Shown one piece after another: positions 7,559 through 16,278 of a stretch of 21,950 nt of DNA; the stretch's first letter is position 1; every line of letters starts with the position of its first letter. A program made the translations under genes and the position numbers. The notes under the pieces are model-generated. The model saw nothing but the letters and a program-made list of their open reading frames with translations, made no database searches and was not told the origin of the DNA. The DNA comes from Sergeia podlipaevii (lineage: Eukaryota; Euglenozoa; Kinetoplastea; Trypanosomatida; Trypanosomatidae), in assembly GCA_030849805.1 (NCBI GenBank), contig JASANZ010001888.1:1-21950 (forward strand), given 5' to 3'.

Positions 7559-9598
7559 TCACCGCATATGAACAATTTTTCCCTCATCCACAAAATGTTG
7601 GTAGTCCACTACCTCCAATTGAACGTTCTCGCGAGGTGTACCATCTTCCCTACTACTGAGAATGCTTTTCAGGCGTTCGGTGCTGTATCCCAAGGCACGG
7701 GTGTCCGCATAAATAACATACCCACCGCAGGTGCACATGGTAGTCACAAAAATTCCCTCCTCAGAAAGAATATCGTGTATGACTTTTGGGCGCATAGATC
7801 TGTTGCTCGTTAGCATGAAGAGAATCGGTACGCCATCTTCAGTAGCAGCAACATCGTGTGCCGGATCATCCAATGCGATACAAAATATGCTTCCATGCAG
7901 GGGGACCTTGTTCATATAACGTTCCACGGAGTCACCGTAATTCTGTGTGATCGCGTACTTGAGCATCAGATAGAGATGTCCGGTGATAAAAGAGTCGTAG
8001 TCGGTGTCATGTTCGCCGAACAGCACACGCGGGTCATCGCCCTCTACCTGAACACTGATGTGTTTGCCGTACTTGGTAAGAAGTTTCCTGTACGTGGTAG
8101 CAAGCGCGCCAGTCAAGCACTCAGGATTTTGAATCACGGGGTGATACGAAACAAGACGTGTGTCGTACACGGTAGGCAGCAGACTGTGCAACTCCCTCTT
8201 GAACTCATCAAGCGTCGAGGGGAGCTCACCAAGAATCGTCTTCATGATGAACATAATATCCATGAAGCCATTGTGCACCACAACCGTCTTCGATTTGGCA
8301 GCAGCCAAAATAGCAAGCAGCAGTAATGATCCACTGTCGTCACGGTGTACCACTGGTTCCATCGTATTTGGCGTTTCACCATCGATAGACTGCACAACTT
8401 CAATTTGGGTGTACCATCCGTTGCCTTTCCGCAACCCCAACGCCTTCAGGAATGCCGTCTCTTGGTCACGAAGTTCATGAAATAAATACGGTGTCTGACA
8501 ATCACCGCCACCTTCACGGCTGAAACGAATCACCACTGGCGCATTCTGCACAAGCACTTTGCAAGACCCGCAGTGCATGGAGAACACCTTCTCTGACATC
8601 ATTGCCTTGCGACTCTCGGTGGTGCTGTATGTGTTGAATGCAAACAGCAAGTAGTCAACTTCAGCGGCCGAAAGTGGAAGCAAGGCACTTAGTATACAAT
8701 CCTTTGCGTAGTACGCGGCCACGCTGACAGGAAGCTCATCCATGTCTTGGACCCCACTCTCGTTAATAGGTACCCAGCATAACTTCTGAACGCGCCGGTT
8801 ACCAACCTCCTTCATTGGTGCCACGGGCAAGCCCTCAGACACCCACTTATTGAAGTTCATGCCGTGTTTGTGAAGGAAGGAAAGGCTTTCAGCAGACACC
8901 ATGAAATTCGCATCACCTGCCGTAGTCCCCTTCGCTGGAAACATGTATGCGCTGAACGACTGCGCGAAGTACTCATGTAGCGGAAGCTGGTTTTTTTTCC
9001 CCTTGCTGAACATTGTGATAACGGTGTTACACGCTTCAGCAACCATGCCAAGTACTTCGAGTGCTTGAAACGCTCCAACGTACTCGGCGGTGTTCATCTC
9101 GCGCATCTCCTCAGAAAGGGCCTTTATGGCCGCGGTAGTCCGGTCGCGGTGCTCAGTCAGCTGCGTGCTCTCGCTCTTGCCAATGTACACAAACGATTTT
9201 GTGTCCTTCAGAAATCCGTTAATCACATTTTGAGTACTGATAGGGAACACATCAGAGCTCTTAAATTGCTTGAATAAAGAGCTAATCTTTTTGCGCCTCG
9301 TCGCTAAGGCAAGGGATGGGGGACTGATTTCATACGAACAGTCGAGTGTGAAGAGACTGACTCCAATTTGCATTATCTCATAGCCACTGATTGCCTTGCG
9401 TGCTTCTTTATACTTTTCTTCAGGAAGTTGCAGTAAGTTAGCAATAGCCGTTTGCAGGTTACCTTTCGCGATGAAATCAACGTAGTCCTCCATGTAAATG
9501 CCAGTGAACTCACATTTAATGCTCATGAATGTGCAAGATCGCATTTTCGGGAGCAAGTTGCCAAACTCAGTGGGAAAGTTCTGTCGTGTGAGCTTCAT
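7559..9598 (-). CDS. PARN-like CAF1-family protein, predicted catalytically impaired
   Basis: The product has 679 residues from the ATG at 9598. The opening MKLTRQNFPTEF...FMSIKCEFTG aligns with the first motif of poly(A)-specific ribonuclease PARN (I-D-G-E-F-S-G in the human protein), but the first catalytic aspartate is K28 here; E30 is kept. Other conserved segments are FAQSFSAYMFP (211-221), HKHGMNFNKWVSEGLP (243-258), VVVHNGFMD (439-447, D447), YDTRL (478-482) and H530...YDSFITG (534-540, D535). Residues about 590-650 resemble the C-terminal RRM-like domain of PARN. About 115 residues (91-205) are inserted between two strands that are adjacent in human PARN. PARN enzymes shorten poly(A) tails 3' to 5'. 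With one of four DEDD ligands lost, this copy may be a binding or regulatory paralogue; that is inference. Confidence 0.85.
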   Translation of the reverse strand: MKLTRQNFPTEFGNLLPKMRSCTFMSIKCEFTGIYMEDYVDFIAKGNLQTAIANLLQLPEEKYKEARKAISGYEIMQIGVSLFTLDCSYEISPPSLALATRRKKISSLFKQFKSSDVFPISTQNVINGFLKDTKSFVYIGKSESTQLTEHRDRTTAAIKALSEEMREMNTAEYVGAFQALEVLGMVAEACNTVITMFSKGKKNQLPLHEYFAQSFSAYMFPAKGTTAGDANFMVSAESLSFLHKHGMNFNKWVSEGLPVAPMKEVGNRRVQKLCWVPINESGVQDMDELPVSVAAYYAKDCILSALLPLSAAEVDYLLFAFNTYSTTESRKAMMSEKVFSMHCGSCKVLVQNAPVVIRFSREGGGDCQTPYLFHELRDQETAFLKALGLRKGNGWYTQIEVVQSIDGETPNTMEPVVHRDDSGSLLLLAILAAAKSKTVVVHNGFMDIMFIMKTILGELPSTLDEFKRELHSLLPTVYDTRLVSYHPVIQNPECLTGALATTYRKLLTKYGKHISVQVEGDDPRVLFGEHDTDYDSFITGHLYLMLKYAITQNYGDSVERYMNKVPLHGSIFCIALDDPAHDVAATEDGVPILFMLTSNRSMRPKVIHDILSEEGIFVTTMCTCGGYVIYADTRALGYSTERLKSILSSREDGTPRENVQLEVVDYQHFVDEGKIVHMR

Positions 9599-9645
9599 TG
9601 CGAATGCTTTCGAAATATGCCAAAATAGAAGTGTGTGTTTTCCAA

Positions 9646-9659
9646 ATATATATATATAT
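9646..9659. repeat. (AT)7 microsatellite
   Basis: Seven AT units in the inferred leader of the PARN-like gene. Confidence 0.85.
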
Positions 9660-9682
9660 GTTACTTTGTGCTCAATCTTTAG

Positions 9683-9684
9683 CT
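9683..9684 (-). promoter_or_regulatory. Predicted spliced-leader acceptor for the PARN-like gene
   Basis: In coding sense TTTTCGTTTCCTTTCTCTCAG is a textbook pyrimidine tract plus CAG. The leader would be 84 nt and has no upstream ATG, which supports the start at 9598. Confidence 0.75.
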
Positions 9685-10686
9685 GAGAGAAAGGAAACGA
9701 AAAGCTTTTGCCATGGTAAGCGCAAATACAAAAGAAAAAAGAAAGAGAGGAAAAAATAAAGGATGAGATGCGAAGGATTAAAGTGTATCAAGTAGATAAA
9801 TGCAAGAAAGAAAAAAAAGAAGAATGCAATAGATGAGAGTTTAAAGTGAACGCAGGCAGAGAGAGAGAGACGAGGAGAGGAGCGGGGCAAAGTACTACCA
9901 CCAATGTCCTCTAAAAATTTTTAAGTGTAAACAAAGAAGTATTTAATAGTTGTTGTTGTATGTAGGGAAGAGGTAAGGCAGCACTATGTTTTTTTTCCCC
10001 TGCTTTCACTTGGCATTTAAAGTGGAAAAAGCGCATGTGCCGTAAACAGGTTTTTCACCCTGCATCATTAATTCCCCTCTAGCAAAAAGCGCACGACATG
10101 GGGTGGGGGATATGTGGAGATTTGCCTTGTCATTCTCACGCAGAAGTAAAACAAAAAAAGAGGGGAAAAAACATTTGCTGCAGCGCACCTTTTTCATTTT
10201 AAATCAAAGAGCACAGCTACAGATGCATACAAAGATAAGCAAAGCGCAATCACAACCTTTAAATGCCGCCTATGCATTCAGTCTTCTTTTTGAGGTTAAT
10301 CATATGATAAGCAGCAAGATAGATACATACAGAGTGCATCGCAATCGCCCAAAGTGCAAAAAAAAAAAAAAAGAGAGAGAAGAGTATAGAAAACAAAACA
10401 AAAAAAAAAGAAGATTTTATTTTTTTTCCAATAAAGCGCTACAACACAGGGTAGCTGGTTGCAATATACTTACTGCATAAAGAAAATTACAGTGAAAGGG
10501 AAAAGAAAGCAGCAAAAGTATTTTCTAAAAAAAAAAAAAGATTTTAAAAACCGATATCACACTGCACCACGCACTTCTCCAAGTTATCTGCTTTTTTTCC
10601 AGAAAAAAAGGGGGATGAAGATAATTTATATAGTACATGAAGAAATAGCGGAGCTGGTTTGCTATGTGGTCTGCCATACTTATACA

Positions 10687-11517
10687 CTACTTTACATCCT
10701 TCTCAGGCTCTTCCTGGTATTGTTGTGCCAGCTCGTCCAAGCGGTACATCCATTCCCCATCGTTCTCCTGTGACTTCGGACGGCCTTTGTGATGACTGTG
10801 ATGACTGTGATGACGCCTAGGTGGGGCACTTTCCCGTTGCACATCGTTCATACCCATGCGCAATGCAGTACCACCACTGACCTCCTCATTACGTGCTATC
10901 ATACCCGCATCACCAGCGGTGGCGGCTGCGCTAGATGGCATATGAATCGGTGTGTTCTTTGTGTTTGTAACAGAGGGAAGTACGTCGGAGTGTGAAACTG
11001 CTGGCGACGCGTACCGTGGGGACGTGGAGCCACTAAAATGAGGAGGGCCCCCACTCCCGCCTTGCACTGTAGTGCGGCGGTGCTGAGGTGCGTGGTGCTT
11101 GTGATACATGTTATACCCATAATGGTCGAGCTCGTTAAGACTACTGCCAGTGGAAACACTCAAAGGGCTTGCAAGGTGCCGCTGCGCGCGGCTTCCCCCA
11201 CCGCCCTCTGCGGTTTGCATAGGGGATGGAATGAAGAGTCCAGAGGGATTAGCACTATCATTTCCTCCTAGAGCATCATTGCCTTCGTAGCCACGTGCGT
11301 GATTCCCAAATTGAGCGTTGTGGGAGTAATTTCCATAAGGGTCGACCGAATCCTGAAGGGAAAGAAAATTAGGCAAGTTGCGCTTCAGAGACGTGGAAGA
11401 TGCGTTGAGCATACCAGATGAGTACGCGCGATTCAAATCGGGCTGACGCTCAGGAAACGCATAGCACTGCCGCTTGGGGCATTCGTATCCTTTAAAAAAG
11501 CTTGCAATGCCTCCCAT
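10687..11517 (-). CDS. Hypothetical protein with N-myristoylation signal
   Basis: The product has 276 residues from the ATG at 11517. I do not recognise a family. It begins MGGIAS, which fits the MGxxxS/T pattern for N-terminal myristoylation, followed by an FFKG segment and cysteines at 13 and 18 that could be acylated, so membrane anchoring is likely by inference. Residues 30-235 are low-complexity and probably disordered, rich in Ser, Gly, Asn, Pro and His. A basic His-rich stretch RRHHSHHSHHKGRPK lies at 234-248. The C-terminus GEWMYRLDELAQQYQEE (254-270) looks like a short amphipathic helix and is the only other part that seems constrained. The predicted acceptor is 67 nt upstream with no intervening ATG. 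It sits between the transportin and PARN-like genes with no functional hint from context. Confidence 0.8.
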   Translation of the reverse strand: MGGIASFFKGYECPKRQCYAFPERQPDLNRAYSSGMLNASSTSLKRNLPNFLSLQDSVDPYGNYSHNAQFGNHARGYEGNDALGGNDSANPSGLFIPSPMQTAEGGGGSRAQRHLASPLSVSTGSSLNELDHYGYNMYHKHHAPQHRRTTVQGGSGGPPHFSGSTSPRYASPAVSHSDVLPSVTNTKNTPIHMPSSAAATAGDAGMIARNEEVSGGTALRMGMNDVQRESAPPRRHHSHHSHHKGRPKSQENDGEWMYRLDELAQQYQEEPEKDVK

Positions 11518-11583
11518 TCGAGATGTCCTTCACTCAGAATATATACACTCGAGGAAAATATATATAATAATAAAAACCAACCA

Positions 11584-11585
11584 CT
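11584..11585 (-). promoter_or_regulatory. Predicted spliced-leader acceptor for the 276-residue protein gene
   Basis: In coding sense a long pyrimidine tract (about 11645-11590, including CCCTCCTCCTTTTTTTTTT and CCTCTTTGCTTTTTC) ends in ATAG. The leader would be 66 nt without an upstream ATG. Confidence 0.7.
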
Positions 11586-12083
11586 ATGAAAAAGCAAAGA
11601 GGACAGCAGATACGTGTTCAAAAAAAAAAAGGAGGAGGGAGTATAAAGAAAGTGCAAAGAAAAAAAACGCCAAAGTAAAAAGAAAATGCAGTATATCAAT
11701 ATCACTAAATTACTTCCTAAAATTATCAACGGCTAGTTGCGCAAGAAAAAAAAAAATCTCAATATGTACTCTCTACCTGCAAATCAACGGTAGAGAATAG
11801 ATGAAAGTAAAGGAAAATATAAAATCAAAAATAAAAATCAACAATTGTAACAATTGTTGCGTGAACGAATTTTTCAAAGAATCACCTAGCACTCACACAC
11901 TATTAGTGGCACAAGGTATTAAATGTTTCTTTTGCTTACCAAAAAAGAAAAAAAAACTATTTTTCGAAGAAAATGAGTAAAATGAAGAAAAAGAAAGAGA
12001 ATATACAGCATTGCTCATATTGGTATAGAGGAACGGAAACGAAAATGATTACCTCAATAAAAGCTCACTCAACTCCAAGAGGG

Positions 12084-12104
12084 GAAGAAGAAGAAGAAGA
12101 AGAA
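12084..12104. repeat. (GAA)7 trinucleotide repeat
   Basis: Seven perfect GAA units on the + strand, TTC in coding sense, lying in the 3' flank of the transportin gene. Confidence 0.9.
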
Positions 12105-12546
12105 GCAATGCTGATTTTGATGTTGTAAACGCCACCGATTTAAAAAAAAATCATGCTTCTTTTTTATTTTCTTTTATTTTTTGTTTTTATTTTTGTTAGT
12201 ATTTACACGGCAAACAAAAAAAAAAAAATGACAACAAATCACGGGCTGATAGCACTGAGTGCAAAAGAAAGAAAAAAAAAGAAAATGCTACTTCATTTCC
12301 TTCTTCCATTTTACACGAAACACTAGTCTCTTACTATTATTTCTCTCTCTTCTTACTTTTCTTTCCTTTAGTTTGCTTCGAGAATAGTAGGGAAAGAGAG
12401 GACCTTTTCTCCCTCTCTCGTCTTTTTTTTTTTCATTTCTCCACTACTACTTATCAACCGCCCAGATACACACAACGCATAAATCTTTGTAAATTCCCTC
12501 TTTCTGTTGTTGTTGACCGTTTGGTTTGCTATCTTTCTTCTTTCTT

Positions 12547-15291
12547 TCAGTTGACTCCGTATTCTTGGTACAGCTTAGTACGCATCTGTTCATTGTACGC
12601 GGTCATGCGCTGCTGCCAGACTCCTCCAGCCATACCTTTTGCCTGCTGCAAGAGCTGTTGCATGGCACGCTGCGTGTCTGCGCCGTCATGCGCCACGGAG
12701 CAGGCAAAATCAAAGAACAGCGTGAGATGTTCCACAACAAGTTGAGGCTGACGCTGGACAGCAATTAGAAAGCCGTTTACAGCATTCGCCTTCTGAGGCA
12801 AGCCGGACTTCATGTTACGTACGTACTCACAGAAGCGGCGTGCAAAGATCGCGACAGAGCAGCCCGATCTCTCCTCAATGGTATCGTCAGTGTATAACAA
12901 GAGCCCGAGGCACAGAGCAATATTCTCAGCAGCGTTACGCATATCTGCTGTCAGTTCAGCAACGCCAAACATGTTCGCCAGGGCGGCGAAGAGCTGCACA
13001 GTAGCCGGCATCGCCTGTACTGTTGGCATGTTGTCCAAGTCCAGTTGAAATTCTAAAAGATTGCAGAGAGACCACGCCATGTTACTCACAACGCCAGCGG
13101 TCTGCTCCGTCAAAGGTGCAGTCACATTGCGCAGAGCCGCGTTGAGAAATGGCTCCAGTGACGTTTGCACCTGCGTGGGGCAAGCCTTTGCAATGTCACC
13201 ACAAAGCGCAAAACCACTTTGACGTACATCAGCATCCTCGTCAGTGAGCATCGCAAGCACCACCTCAGAAAAGGCGGGCTGCCGCGCCGCCAACTGCGGC
13301 TCCAAGCTAGATCCTAGGGCATCGAAGAGACCAGAAAGCAAATCCGCAGAAGTGACAATGAACTCAAGATCAGCAAGTTCATCCATACCTTGACCTGCCT
13401 GAGCAGCCATGACGCGCTGGCCCATGTAAGTGTAAAGAAGCTGGAAGGCACGAGTAAAGATCATCTCAGCTTGAGGCTGGATGGCAGGACCAATAGCACC
13501 GCACACGCGGGCCATACAGCGGAAGAAGGAGGGAAGTAGCGGGCTGTCATCCGGCGTGCCGCCCCAGATAGTCCCGATGGCGCCGATGAGCTGTCCGAGT
13601 GCGTTGGCGTCCAAACGAAGAGACTCACCGAGCACATCGCATACTGACTCTAGCACCTCAAAAAGCAGGACACGGTTCTTGAGCTGATAGGTGCCCATGC
13701 ACTGAACAATGCACGCAACAATCTGGCTGGCATAAGGATCCATCTGGCTCTCATCAGAAAGATTGACGATGCCCTCAAGAGCAGAGTTGGAGCCTTGCTG
13801 CACAAGTTTAGAAAAGCTTTGCATGTTCCTCAGAATTGCCCCCACGAGGCGGCTCAAGTGGGCGGGGTCGTGAATAATGTATGATCCTATACGCGTGCAT
13901 GTCCATAAAGTGATGTTGACGACAAGGAAGTGTGTGTCGGCGGTTTCCAGCAGGTCCAGAAGACGTGCGCTAATGTCAGGCAGAAACGGACCGAGGGAGT
14001 CAAAGCAGCCCTCGCAAATAGCGCCGAGGGCAAGCACGGCAGCCTCTAGTTGGCGCCATGGCCTCTGAGGTTGCATGAACTGATCAATCACGGTCAGCAC
14101 GGGCATGAGAATGCGATCGCCAAAGAAGCTGCTGATGTCGTCAAGCGTGCTGGCAGACACGCGGCGCAGGTTCCACTCCTCTACCTCGTCTCCGTCATCG
14201 TCCTCATCGTCCTCGTCATTGGTCGCCTGAACACGAGCCTGATAGTGGCGCGGTTTGATGTCGTCCAGCTTATCCGCCTCCTGCCAGTCCTCTGCGCTTG
14301 CCTGAAGCATGCTCATTTCAAAGTCAGAGTATACCATAGCGTTGACGAGAACAGGAATAATTTCAATCATAGTGGTCTCTGCCAGCTCCGCAAAATGTGG
14401 AAAGTGCAATACTGCTGCCCAGAACTCAGTTGCCTGAATGCGCAGCTCTTCATCGTTGTTGTTGTTCGTTGGAGTAGCCATGGTGGCGGCCTTCATGAGA
14501 GCTAAAATGCGGAGGAAGAGCTCATCGCTGATCTGCTGATAGAATGTCAGTGAGAGCACCACACAGGAGATGCATTTGGAGGCGATCGCATTCGACGGAG
14601 GGCTCTGGAGGTTAGTGAAGCACGCATCAATGACCTGAAGCACACCTCCCTGCATCACACGGTATGAGAGGCACTCGTTGTCCATACCAGCCTGCTCAAG
14701 CACTGTAGACATAATGTCTAATGCTTTGCTGCGCACCTCCAGCGCATCCGCGTCTGCCAGCCCAAACTGCGTAGAGATGAGAAGCGGAAAGGTAGAGGTC
14801 ACCACTGTGCCCGTCAGGCCCTGCGCATCCAGCAAGTAAATGCAGTCATCCACCGTCTCAGAAAGAGCCCTTACAGCACCGTGAACGGCCTTTAGTTCGT
14901 TGCCACGCTCAGCAATAATAGAGGTAAGACTGCGTACCACGTCAGCTGCAGGCCACAAGTTCTCTCTCACGGCGCGAGAAATAATACTACTAGCCACCTT
15001 ACGCACAGCGCGCTGCTCGTCCATAATGGCGCTGTTGCACACCGCACCTTGAAGCACCTGGTTCTGCGAGCATGCGGGATGATGAAGATAGTTCTTAATC
15101 TGAAAACCTACAAGCTGGCGGCCATGCAAGGTAGCAGAGGGAGAAACGAGGACTTCAGCACAAGCGCCAAAGTAGGCCTCGGCGTCAGTGCGGAGCTGCT
15201 GGAGCTGAGCCTCGCCCTGCTGGCGTACTTCTTGAGCGGGACTGGAGGCAGCCGCAAGAGCCTGAAGAATGCTTTGGGCAAGTGCAGACAT
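12547..15291 (-). CDS. Transportin / karyopherin beta-2 nuclear import receptor
   Basis: The product has 914 residues from the ATG at 15291. The frame is open a further 103 codons, but that stretch starts at TTG, contains no methionine and encodes Phe/Leu-rich spacer, so it is excluded. The whole protein is helical HEAT-repeat sequence. Specific matches to transportin are IIPVLVNAMVYSD (310-322), DIKPR (344-348), the acidic loop NDEDDEDDDGDEVEEWNLRR (358-377) with SASTLDDIS following, LALGAICEGC (420-429), and DVRQSGFALCGDIAKACPTQ further on. The acidic loop between HEAT arches is where RanGTP triggers cargo release in this family. The length is close to that of human transportin. It should carry PY-NLS-type cargo, such as RNA-binding proteins, into the nucleus. 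Residues 274-283 hold a small Asn/Asp-rich insert. Confidence 0.92.
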   Translation of the reverse strand: MSALAQSILQALAAASSPAQEVRQQGEAQLQQLRTDAEAYFGACAEVLVSPSATLHGRQLVGFQIKNYLHHPACSQNQVLQGAVCNSAIMDEQRAVRKVASSIISRAVRENLWPAADVVRSLTSIIAERGNELKAVHGAVRALSETVDDCIYLLDAQGLTGTVVTSTFPLLISTQFGLADADALEVRSKALDIMSTVLEQAGMDNECLSYRVMQGGVLQVIDACFTNLQSPPSNAIASKCISCVVLSLTFYQQISDELFLRILALMKAATMATPTNNNNDEELRIQATEFWAAVLHFPHFAELAETTMIEIIPVLVNAMVYSDFEMSMLQASAEDWQEADKLDDIKPRHYQARVQATNDEDDEDDDGDEVEEWNLRRVSASTLDDISSFFGDRILMPVLTVIDQFMQPQRPWRQLEAAVLALGAICEGCFDSLGPFLPDISARLLDLLETADTHFLVVNITLWTCTRIGSYIIHDPAHLSRLVGAILRNMQSFSKLVQQGSNSALEGIVNLSDESQMDPYASQIVACIVQCMGTYQLKNRVLLFEVLESVCDVLGESLRLDANALGQLIGAIGTIWGGTPDDSPLLPSFFRCMARVCGAIGPAIQPQAEMIFTRAFQLLYTYMGQRVMAAQAGQGMDELADLEFIVTSADLLSGLFDALGSSLEPQLAARQPAFSEVVLAMLTDEDADVRQSGFALCGDIAKACPTQVQTSLEPFLNAALRNVTAPLTEQTAGVVSNMAWSLCNLLEFQLDLDNMPTVQAMPATVQLFAALANMFGVAELTADMRNAAENIALCLGLLLYTDDTIEERSGCSVAIFARRFCEYVRNMKSGLPQKANAVNGFLIAVQRQPQLVVEHLTLFFDFACSVAHDGADTQRAMQQLLQQAKGMAGGVWQQRMTAYNEQMRTKLYQEYGVN

Positions 15292-15310
15292 TTTATGAAT
15301 AGTGTGTCTA

Positions 15311-15312
15311 CT
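15311..15312 (-). promoter_or_regulatory. Predicted spliced-leader acceptor for the transportin gene
   Basis: In coding sense TTTTTTATCTATTTTATCTA leads into TTTAG. The leader would be 19 nt with no upstream ATG. The site lies inside the rejected upstream reading frame, which supports the ATG at 15291. Confidence 0.7.
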
Positions 15313-15602
15313 AAATAGATAAAATAGATAAAAAATTAAAGTGATTCCCGCAGCGTTTCTTTCCTTCTTTACCGTCAGGCAGTGAAAAGTGTTTCCAAGA
15401 GTTGTGCACTTATTAATCTCTTTTTTTTTTGTTTTTTTGCAATAGTGTGTGCATATAAAGGCAAAAAGAAGAAAGAAAAGGAAAAGGGAATGATATAAAC
15501 AATGAAAAAAAAAAAGAAGATGATGCGACAGAGCAAAAGAAAAAGGCACAAACAGCAATGATGAAGAAGAAATGAAGAAGAACGCTATGAACCTCTTCAA
15601 GA

Positions 15603-15639
15603 GCTGCGTGCTAATCGATATGCATTGTAGCTACGCAGT
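15603..15639. other. Stem-loop, 11 pairs with one bulge
   Basis: On the + strand GCTGCGT-GCTA (15603-15613) pairs with TAGC-T-ACGCAGT (15628-15639), leaving T15632 bulged and a 14-nt loop. Ten pairs are Watson-Crick and the outermost is G-T. In coding sense it starts just after T10 and TAG (AG at 15647-15648). Confidence 0.6.
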
Positions 15640-15646
15640 GCATGTG

Positions 15647-15648
15647 CT
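15647..15648 (-). promoter_or_regulatory. Orphan polypyrimidine-AG (possible splice acceptor)
   Basis: In coding sense T10 is followed by GCTAG with no gene attached. The first bases downstream lead directly into the stem-loop at 15603-15639. Confidence 0.3.
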
Positions 15649-16069
15649 AGCAAAAAAAAAAGCTTCCCCTTCAATCTAGCAAGCATAAATTGACTTGTAT
15701 ATTTTTTCTCTTTTATTGTTATTGAGAGCAACAGATACACAAGCATAGATGATTTTTTTTTCTTTTTAGAAAAGGGAGTTACAGTACTTCATTTCTGGTG
15801 TATATGTTTCTTTCTTAGACTGCTGTGTTGTGTAAAGATAATATGTAAATAGCATCATATATTATGGTGAAAGAATGGAAAAACAACAACAACAACATAA
15901 AAAAAATATGTGAGCGCAAACGGATGAACTAAAGCAGAATCAAAGGAGCAACTTGAGAAAAAAAAAGGGGAAAAAGACATGTTTCAACTTTACATGCTCC
16001 ATCTTGCATAACCACATACACCGTACTGTTACATTATCATCATCCTTGTCGTAAGCAATTCCATGCAAA

Positions 16070-16115
16070 AGTTGTCGCTTCTTCTTTCAGTGGCAAACGC
16101 CTACACGCGACAGCT
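16070..16115. other. Stem-loop at an orphan acceptor
   Basis: On the + strand AGTTGTCGC (16070-16078) pairs with GCGACAGCT (16107-16115), eight Watson-Crick pairs and one G-T. Inside it, GTGGC and GCCTAC form a short upper stem around AAAC. The outer arm overlaps the orphan acceptor AG at 16114-16115. Confidence 0.55.
16114..16115 (-). promoter_or_regulatory. Orphan polypyrimidine-AG (possible splice acceptor)
   Basis: In coding sense a roughly 45-nt pyrimidine-rich stretch (about 16160-16116, with T10 and T8 runs) ends in TTTAG. The longest ATG-started ORF close downstream has only 11 codons. Confidence 0.4.
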
Positions 16116-16276
16116 AAAAAAAATAGAAGACAAAAAAAAAAGCAAAGAAGAAGAAATTAAATAATTCTGATCCCCTCTACTGTGTGCCACACAAAAAGCA
16201 TAACAGCACGCATTTATTCTTTCTTCTTTCAGTCTCCTCTCTGAGTGCGCGTACTCTCTTCACTGCAACTTGCGCG

Positions 16277-16278
16277 CT
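16277..16278 (-). promoter_or_regulatory. Orphan polypyrimidine-AG (possible splice acceptor)
   Basis: In coding sense CTTCTTCTTTCCTTTTC and further TTTC units lead to CTGGCAG. The first ATG downstream opens an 18-codon ORF. Confidence 0.4.

Larger units (their letters stand above)
9599..10686 (-). other. Spacer between the 276-residue protein gene and the PARN-like gene
   Basis: It holds the 3' UTR of the upstream gene and the PARN-like leader with an (AT)7 run at 9646-9659. A base-balanced patch at about 10000-10200 contains a 63-codon minus-strand ORF with a true ATG (10197-10006; motif CSKC near its start), and inside it a strong pyrimidine tract followed by AG at 10135-10136. I see no homology and do not call a gene. 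The rest is A-rich. Confidence 0.5.
11518..12546 (-). other. Spacer between transportin and the 276-residue protein gene
   Basis: It contains the transportin 3' UTR and the downstream gene's leader. Notable are a (GAA)7 run at 12084-12104 ((TTC)7 in coding sense, followed by CCCCTCTTGGAG, so a possible acceptor) and a segment at about 12290-12460 where pyrimidines dominate the + strand, opposite to the usual bias of these spacers. A small stem AGAGAGG/CCTCTCT lies at 12395-12418. No convincing ORF is present. Confidence 0.55.

Noticed and set aside
10103..10480. 125-codon plus-strand ORF
   Set aside because: It starts at GTG, lies on the strand opposite the cluster, and is Lys-rich from A-tracts.
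12395..12418. Small hairpin AGAGAGG/CCTCTCT in the transportin 3' flank
   Set aside because: Both arms lie in purine/pyrimidine simple sequence, where such pairings arise easily by chance.
15292..15600. 103-codon hydrophobic extension of transportin
   Set aside because: It starts at TTG, has no methionine, is Phe/Leu-rich T-tract translation, and contains the acceptor at 15311-15312.
15976..16050. Possible C/D snoRNA on the minus strand: box C ATGATGA at 16043-16037 with a GACA/TGTC terminal stem
   Set aside because: The box D position reads TTGA rather than CTGA, the stem is only four pairs, and no guide target can be checked. It stays a weak possibility to include in small RNA mapping.
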